64,000 nt of DNA from Lysobacter sp. cf310. Lineage in GTDB: Bacteria > Pseudomonadota > Gammaproteobacteria > Xanthomonadales > Xanthomonadaceae. The stretch's first letter is position 1. Each line of letters begins with the position of its first letter. This document shows positions 59,688 to 64,000 of the stretch, piece by piece. A program made the position numbers and the translations under genes. The DNA is taken from the NCBI RefSeq assembly GCF_900114355.1, contig NZ_FOSS01000003.1, forward strand, positions 307,215 through 371,214, read 5' to 3'. A model generated the notes under the pieces. The model had not been told where the DNA came from. It ran no database searches and saw only the letters and a program-made list of their open reading frames with translations.

Positions 59688-60059
59688 ATGAGCACTACAC
59701 CTCACGACGAATTCGCCCGCCGCCTGCATCAGGCGCTGGATTTTTCCGGCTTCGCCAAAGGCCGCGCCCGCACCGGCGCACTCGCGTCGTACTACGGCGT
59801 GAGCCGCGAGACCGCGCGCAAATGGCTGATCGGCCTGGCCCTGCCCGAGCTGGAGCGCATGCTCTCGATCGCGGTCCAGCAGCACGTTAGCTTCGAATGG
59901 CTGGCCACCGGCCGCGGCACCATCGAAGGCAAGTCGCTGTCGGTGCGCGATCAGACCACCAAGTACAGCGACCCCGACGAGCTGCGCCTGATGGGCCTGA
60001 TGCGCAAGCTGTCGCGCAAGAAGCGGCGCGCCCTGATCGAGTTGCTGGACGGTCACTGA
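59688..60059 (+). CDS. Phage CI-like helix-turn-helix regulator
   Basis: A 123-residue protein with an HTH: GFAKGRARTGALASYYGVSR then ETARKWLIGLALPELERMLS. The pattern (gene for a small regulator that reads SYYGVSRETARKW, then AVQQHVSFEWLATGRG) is that of prophage repressors such as those near YdaS. A C-terminal basic helical part has LMRKLSRKKRRALIELLDGH. ATG at 59688 is the likely start. No S24 peptidase domain is present, so SOS cleavage is not expected. No other phage gene is seen nearby. Confidence 0.75.
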   Translation: MSTTPHDEFARRLHQALDFSGFAKGRARTGALASYYGVSRETARKWLIGLALPELERMLSIAVQQHVSFEWLATGRGTIEGKSLSVRDQTTKYSDPDELRLMGLMRKLSRKKRRALIELLDGH

Positions 60060-60540
60060 GCCGGCGCGGGCACTGCCCGCCGCGGATCGCAGTTCCTCCT
60101 CGTTCGGCACGACGGCCGTCGCGTCGAGCCTGCGCCGTGGGCGTCGCATCGGGCGAGATCGTGCGGACGTGTCGCGCGCGCCGGGCCCGGGGCGATGGAC
60201 GCTCGCATCGCCGTCGCGTCGAGCCGGACCCGACGCGACGGGAACAGGCGCGGCTGTTTGCGTGTTGCGCCCCTGCCGTCGGACCCGCCCCGCGCGCCGC
60301 GCCGCCGCGATCCCGGCGTCAACCATCCGTAGTGCCCGGCCTCCACCTGAGGCCACATTTCGCCCGGATTTAACGCGCCCGGATCGACGCTGTGCGAGCT
60401 CGCACCGCTCGACCGCCATCGCAACGGCCATCGCACGGATCCGCTCCCCGCCGCCCCGGCTCGACCGATGTCCGCCCGTCCAGGCCGCGCCGACCGGCCT
60501 TGCCGGCCCGCCGTCGGCGCATCCCCACAGGAGAGCGGTC
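60060..60540. other. 481-bp gene-free region
   Basis: Only very GC-rich frames with Arg/Pro/Ala composition on both strands, none credible. AGGAGAG just before 60541 is the ribosome site of the hydrolase. Nothing else is recognised. Confidence 0.5.
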
Positions 60541-61233
60541 ATGAGCGACAAATCCACGGTAGTGCTGGTGCACGGTTTCTGGGGCGGCGCGGCCCATTGG
60601 AGCAAGGTCATCCTCGAGCTCAAGCGCAAGGGCTACCCCTCGATCCGCGCGGTCGAACTGCCGCTGACGTCCTTGGCCGACGATGCCGAGCGCACCCGCA
60701 AGATGGTCGCCCAGGTCGACGGGCCGGTGGTGCTGGTCGGCCATTCCTACGGCGGCGCGGTGATCAGCCAGGCGGGCAATCTGCCCAATGTGGCGGCCCT
60801 GGTCTATATCGCCGCGTTCGCGCCCGACGCCGGCGAAAGCCCGGGCGGCATCACTCAAGAGCACCCGCCGATCGCGGCCGCGAACCTGGCGCCCGACAGC
60901 GACGGCTACCTGTGGGTGCAGGCCGACAAGTTCCACGAAAGCTTCTGCCAGGACCTCACGCCCGACGAGGGCTACATCATGGGCATCACCCAGAAGGCGC
61001 CGCTGGCCAGCACCTTCGGCGATGCGGTGAGTGCGCCGGCCTGGAAGCACAAGCCGTCCTGGTATCAGATTTCCAGCGAGGACCGCATGATCGCGCCGGA
61101 GAACCAACAGCGCATGTCGGCGCGACTGGGCGCGCGCAAGGTCATCGAACTGGCGGCCAGCCACGCCTCGCTGGCGTCCAGGCCGGCCGAAGTCGCCGCA
61201 CTGATCGACGAAGCGGCGCGGGCGACCGCCTGA
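60541..61233 (+). CDS. Alpha/beta-hydrolase fold protein
   Basis: A 230-residue hydrolase. The oxyanion-hole motif is VLVHGFWGGAAHWSKVI (about residues 8-24) and the nucleophile elbow is GHSYGG with Ser at about residue 69. A catalytic acid is probable in ISSEDRMIAPENQQRM and the His in ELAASHASLASRPAEV. The pattern matches the family of small esterases related to salicylate or hydroxynitrile hydrolases and common in soil bacteria. Substrate is unknown. AGGAGAG precedes the ATG at 60541. It is monocistronic. Confidence 0.88.
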   Translation: MSDKSTVVLVHGFWGGAAHWSKVILELKRKGYPSIRAVELPLTSLADDAERTRKMVAQVDGPVVLVGHSYGGAVISQAGNLPNVAALVYIAAFAPDAGESPGGITQEHPPIAAANLAPDSDGYLWVQADKFHESFCQDLTPDEGYIMGITQKAPLASTFGDAVSAPAWKHKPSWYQISSEDRMIAPENQQRMSARLGARKVIELAASHASLASRPAEVAALIDEAARATA

Positions 61234-61290
61234 GCTGCGCGCACGCCGCGCGATCTCGCGATCGCGCGGCGTCCCGGGCTCGCGTTCGGC

Positions 61291-61857
61291 TTAGAGCTTG
61301 CCTTCCGAACCGGTGTAGCTGACGTTCCAGACCTTGCCCTTGTCGTCGACCATGCAGGCCCAGGGCGCGTCCGCGCCCGGTACCTTCACCTTGACCCCGG
61401 TGCCGGCCTGGCTCCACTCGGCGCTGATCACCGACAACGTGTTCGCCTGGACGCTGGTGGTCTTGGCGACCGCGGCCAGACAGGCCTTCTCGGCGGCCGG
61501 ATGCGATTCGCGCGCGCCGGTCTTGGGCGCGGCTGCGGGCTTCGCGGCGGCAGCGGCGGCGCCGAGCTGGCACACACCGTTCGCGCGGTTCTTGCCGGTG
61601 TAGGACAGGCTGGGCGAGCCGTCGGGATTGATGGTGATCGACAAGGTCACGCCGGTCGCGGCGTCCTTGGCTTCGTAGTAGTTGTCGTTGAAGCGCTTGA
61701 GCTTGGTTTCCTTACCGTTGACGTACACCGGACCGCCTTCGTCGGCGTGCACCGACAGATTGCCCGGACAGGTGCCGTTGAGCTGCGGGATGCCCGCGTA
61801 GGCGTTGCAGGCGAACAGGGACGCGGCGGCCGCGGTGGAGACGAGGATCCATTTCAT
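61291..61857 (-). CDS. Secreted hypothetical protein
   Basis: A 188-residue exported protein. Signal peptide: MKWILVSTAAAASLFACNAY followed by AGIPQLNGTCPGN. Mature parts include VYVNGKETKLKRFNDNYYEA, TINPDGSPSLSYTGKNRANG and, after an Ala/Lys-rich linker, ESHPAAEKACLAAVAKTTS and PWACMVDDKGKVWNVSYTG. Two similar-looking beta units flank the linker. Paired Cys suggest disulfides. No family is recognised. Confidence 0.75.
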   Translation of the reverse strand: MKWILVSTAAAASLFACNAYAGIPQLNGTCPGNLSVHADEGGPVYVNGKETKLKRFNDNYYEAKDAATGVTLSITINPDGSPSLSYTGKNRANGVCQLGAAAAAAKPAAAPKTGARESHPAAEKACLAAVAKTTSVQANTLSVISAEWSQAGTGVKVKVPGADAPWACMVDDKGKVWNVSYTGSEGKL

Positions 61858-62025
61858 GGCAAGAACTCCGTAGTTGGGGGAAACGCGCTGCGGTGGTGAG
61901 GCGCGGGGCCTGATGTTGCCTGTGCGCCCGTCAATGAAACCCGAACGACGGTGACGTCGCCGGCGATGCACGTATTTTCGTCACTTTGCGTACCTCGATC
62001 TTGTGCAGGCCCCGTCGGCGCAGCC

Positions 62026-62796
62026 TTACCCAGCGCCCGCGCTTGCTCCCATCAGCCCGATGCCGAACAGCGACCAGTCGTTGATCACGTGCGCGCCGAA
62101 CGACACCCACGTATTTTTAGTCTTGAGATAGGCCAAGCTCAGCACCAGGCGCGCGCTGCCGATCACGACCAGGCACTGCAGCAGGTTCCAGCCGTAGGTG
62201 GGCAGATGCATCGCGCCGAACATGAGGGCGGTCGCCACCCACGCCAGCAGCAAGGCGCGCGAGCGCGACCAGCCCAGCCTGGTGTGCAGGTACCAGGTCA
62301 GCGCCAGCAAGGGCAGCAAGGTCAGCACTTCCTCGCCCAGCAGCTGCGGCAGGGTCTTGAGAAAGAACAGCGAGCGCTCGCCCATGCCTTGCTGGGCCAG
62401 AATCGCGAAGGCCGGATTGCTGGCCGCGCCGGTCCCTTTCATGACCAGCAGACCGACCGCCAGGCTGACCAGCAGATTGAGCGCGGCGAAGGCCAGCATC
62501 CACAGCAACTCGCGCCAGCCGACGCGACGGAACAGCGCCGTCCAGTGATGCGGCGCGACGATGGCCAGGCCCAGCAAGGGAATGGCGAAGAACGCGACCG
62601 CGGGGATGAACTGGCCCCAGCCTTCGCGGAACAGCGGGACGGGCGCGACCAGCGCCGCGAAGCCGAGCGCGACCGTAAGCAACACGAACGCCCACTGCGC
62701 GCCCGAAATGGCGACCGGCTTTCCGTTGTAGTAGGGAAAGTCGTCGCTGGCATGGCCGCTGCGGTCGGGCGGCGTCGGCGTCGGCGTCGGCGTCAT
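62026..62796 (-). CDS. CPBP-family intramembrane protease-like protein
   Basis: A 256-residue membrane protein with about seven helices after a Thr-Pro repeat start. Family motifs: the first is LLGEEVLTLLPLLALTWYL (two Glu, but no Arg at the EExxxR position), then FGAMHLPTYGWNLLQ and WVSFGAHVINDW, with the His that bind metal. CPBP proteins process peptides or act as bacteriocin self-immunity proteins. Lack of the Arg makes activity uncertain. ATG at 62796 begins MTPTPTPTPPDRSGH. It is far from the RiPP cluster. Confidence 0.78.
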   Translation of the reverse strand: MTPTPTPTPPDRSGHASDDFPYYNGKPVAISGAQWAFVLLTVALGFAALVAPVPLFREGWGQFIPAVAFFAIPLLGLAIVAPHHWTALFRRVGWRELLWMLAFAALNLLVSLAVGLLVMKGTGAASNPAFAILAQQGMGERSLFFLKTLPQLLGEEVLTLLPLLALTWYLHTRLGWSRSRALLLAWVATALMFGAMHLPTYGWNLLQCLVVIGSARLVLSLAYLKTKNTWVSFGAHVINDWSLFGIGLMGASAGAG

Positions 62797-63270
62797 GAGC
62801 GGACTCCGGAATGCAACCATGTCGAACCGATGGCACCTATCGCCGCGCACGCACGCGCGTGCGGCTCGGGCGCAGGATCGGCCTGGGCAACCCGCGGACG
62901 CGGTGCGACATGCGCATGCCCGCAAGCGGGCTCCGCGGATGACGGCCGCCCTGCTCCCACCTTCGCGCCTTCATGGTCGAATCGACTGCGGGTCATGCGG
63001 ACGTCTCCGTGAGCTGGTGCGGTGGACTCCGTCTGCGGCGACACATCGGCGGGCCGGCTCCGGCCGCCCCCCCCCCGGACGGCTTTCGCGCGCCCGACCA
63101 TCGTCCAACGCAAGGCGCGATCGGAAACGGACAACGAACGCCTACGACCCTAGCGACGGGCAGCAGGCAAGTCCAAGGCCATCTTGGTTCATGGGCGGGC
63201 ACGATCCGTGACCCGGGTCCGGATTCGGCGTTGGCGCCGCGCGCACGCGAGTGCCATCGCCGCAGCCCTG
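62797..63270. other. 474-bp gene-free region
   Basis: No credible gene; frames on both strands have Arg/Pro-rich translations. A C-homopolymer (CCCCCCCC at about 63069-63077) is present. Nothing else is recognised. Confidence 0.45.
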
Positions 63271-63582
63271 CTAGGGCAGCGTGAACTTGCGCATCACGCG
63301 CAGCGGCCAGATCGAGGTGAAGCTGGCGCCGCCGACCAGGCGAAACGCGGCCGATACACCCTGCACCACGCCCAGCTTCTCCAGCACGCTGCGCGCGCGC
63401 CGGAAGGAATGGCGCGGATCGGCCGTGGTCATGAATACATTGATTTCTTTCGGGCTGACGTCGTAGCCCTCCAGCTCCACGGTGTCGCCCAAGGCCGCCT
63501 TCAGCTCGCTTTCCAGCGTGGTCAGAAAGGTCTCGTCTGTCAGCGACTTGCGCCACAGCTTGATGATGAGCTGGTAATCCAT
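63271..63582 (-). CDS. Hypothetical protein
   Basis: A 103-residue cytoplasmic protein: MDYQLIIKLWRKSLTDETFL, then LESELKAALGDTVELEGYDV and EINVFMTTADPRHSFRRARS. The alternating beta-alpha-beta pattern (DYQLIIKLW ... EINVFMTTAD ... VSAAFRLVG) suggests a ferredoxin-like fold. No family is recognised. ATG at 63582 has no in-frame upstream alternative with credible sequence. Confidence 0.65.
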   Translation of the reverse strand: MDYQLIIKLWRKSLTDETFLTTLESELKAALGDTVELEGYDVSPKEINVFMTTADPRHSFRRARSVLEKLGVVQGVSAAFRLVGGASFTSIWPLRVMRKFTLP

Positions 63583-63776
63583 GCGCGCATTATAAGCCTT
63601 ACCCGCGCGGCGGCCCGCGACTCGCCGCGGTGCCGGGTGGCGGACTCGCCGATCTGCGAACACGCAACTGCACGCGCCTTGCCGCAAGCGCTGCGGCGCT
63701 CGATTTCACCTCCCTGTACTGCCTTGGATGCCAGGATCGCGTTCTCGGCGACTGCTCGCCCCTGTTTAGGTCTCCG

Positions 63777-64000
63777 ATGCCTCAGTTATGGAGGATGTTC
63801 AGCCGTTGGTTGCGCCTGCGCAGGCGTTTGTGGCGCTGGCGGCGTTCAGCCACGCAGAGCACGCTGCAAGTCGAAGGGCCGTTGCGTTCGCAGTTGTTCA
63901 ATGCCGAACAGATGGAATTGCACGGCAAGGCGCTGGCGCGCCAGCACCACGTGCGCGCGCGCGCGGGACCGGAGCGGTTGCTGGACCGTCTGCAGGAGAA
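63777..64000 (+). CDS. Probable cyclic beta-1,2-glucan synthase (NdvB-like), 5' part only
   Basis: An open frame of 74 codons from ATG at 63777, running off the right edge. It begins MPQLWRMFSRWLRLRRRLWR and continues LQVEGPLRSQLFNAEQMELH and RLLDRLQEN. The GPLRSQLFNAEQMELHGKAL part resembles the start of very large glucan synthases with GT84 and GH94 domains (about 2800 residues), which make periplasmic cyclic glucans. A start at 63795 is possible. Only the N-terminus is visible, so this is a tentative call. Confidence 0.55.
   Translation, partial: MPQLWRMFSRWLRLRRRLWRWRRSATQSTLQVEGPLRSQLFNAEQMELHGKALARQHHVRARAGPERLLDRLQE

Overview
The window looks like a chromosomal segment of a high-GC gammaproteobacterium of the Xanthomonadaceae/Lysobacteraceae, most likely Lysobacter or a close relative. 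The evidence is the gene order recJ-rpfE-greA-carB-carA-dapB, the divergent fur/bamE(omlA) pair, hrcA-grpE-dnaK-dnaJ followed by recN, a lysyl-endopeptidase-like secreted protease, a xanthomonad-style TonB receptor, and GTGGGAGCGGCGTAAGCCGC-type extragenic repeats. No rRNA or tRNA gene was recognised.

Region 1 (1-19971, all minus strand) is a RiPP biosynthetic locus with the hallmark set of a thiopeptide/pyritide pathway. It holds a 61-residue Ser/Cys-rich precursor with an ALPETGA leader end, an E1-like RRE partner protein, an azole-forming YcaO, a flavin dehydrogenase, a full-length LanB dehydratase and a separate SpaB_C-type protein that fits a [4+2] pyridine synthase. Two ABC exporters accompany them: an ABC-2 pair and a MacB-like four-gene set. 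A second YcaO of the TfuA-partner type runs off the left edge. Upstream of the precursor lies a ThiS/MoaD-like sulfur carrier, an E1-rhodanese activator, a second SagB-type dehydrogenase and a DUF2141 protein. Most core genes overlap by 1-4 bases (TGATG/ATGA), so they are translationally coupled. Thiopeptides are known mainly from Actinobacteria and Firmicutes, so this cluster is the main item of interest.

Region 2 (19972-30045) holds a membrane protein, a decayed TSUP permease pseudogene, a Lys-C-like protease, and a probable metal-uptake group: PepSY membrane protein, PepSY-ferredoxin-reductase fusion, TonB receptor, Cys-rich CopL-like protein and an intact TSUP permease.

Region 3 (30046-31478) is an insertion at the 3' end of recJ. 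An orphaned native recJ C-terminal fragment is separated from the working recJ, which carries a divergent 3' end. Between them are two integron-type gene cassettes with a complete attC site and further palindromes, but no integrase.

Region 4 (31476-49595) is conserved housekeeping: recJ, rpfE-like, greA, carB, three small secreted or membrane proteins between carB and carA, carA, dapB, several hypotheticals, a transglutaminase-like protein, dnaJ, dnaK and grpE. Region 5 (49596-56531) has a 62-bp tandem array and dispersed REP-like elements, then hrcA, recN, a 48-residue ORF next to fur, bamE, rnfH, ratA and smpB. Region 6 (56532-64000) holds a CHASE-PAS histidine kinase, a divergent phage-like HTH pair, an alpha/beta hydrolase, a CPBP-family membrane protein, small hypotheticals and the start of a probable cyclic beta-glucan synthase at the right edge.
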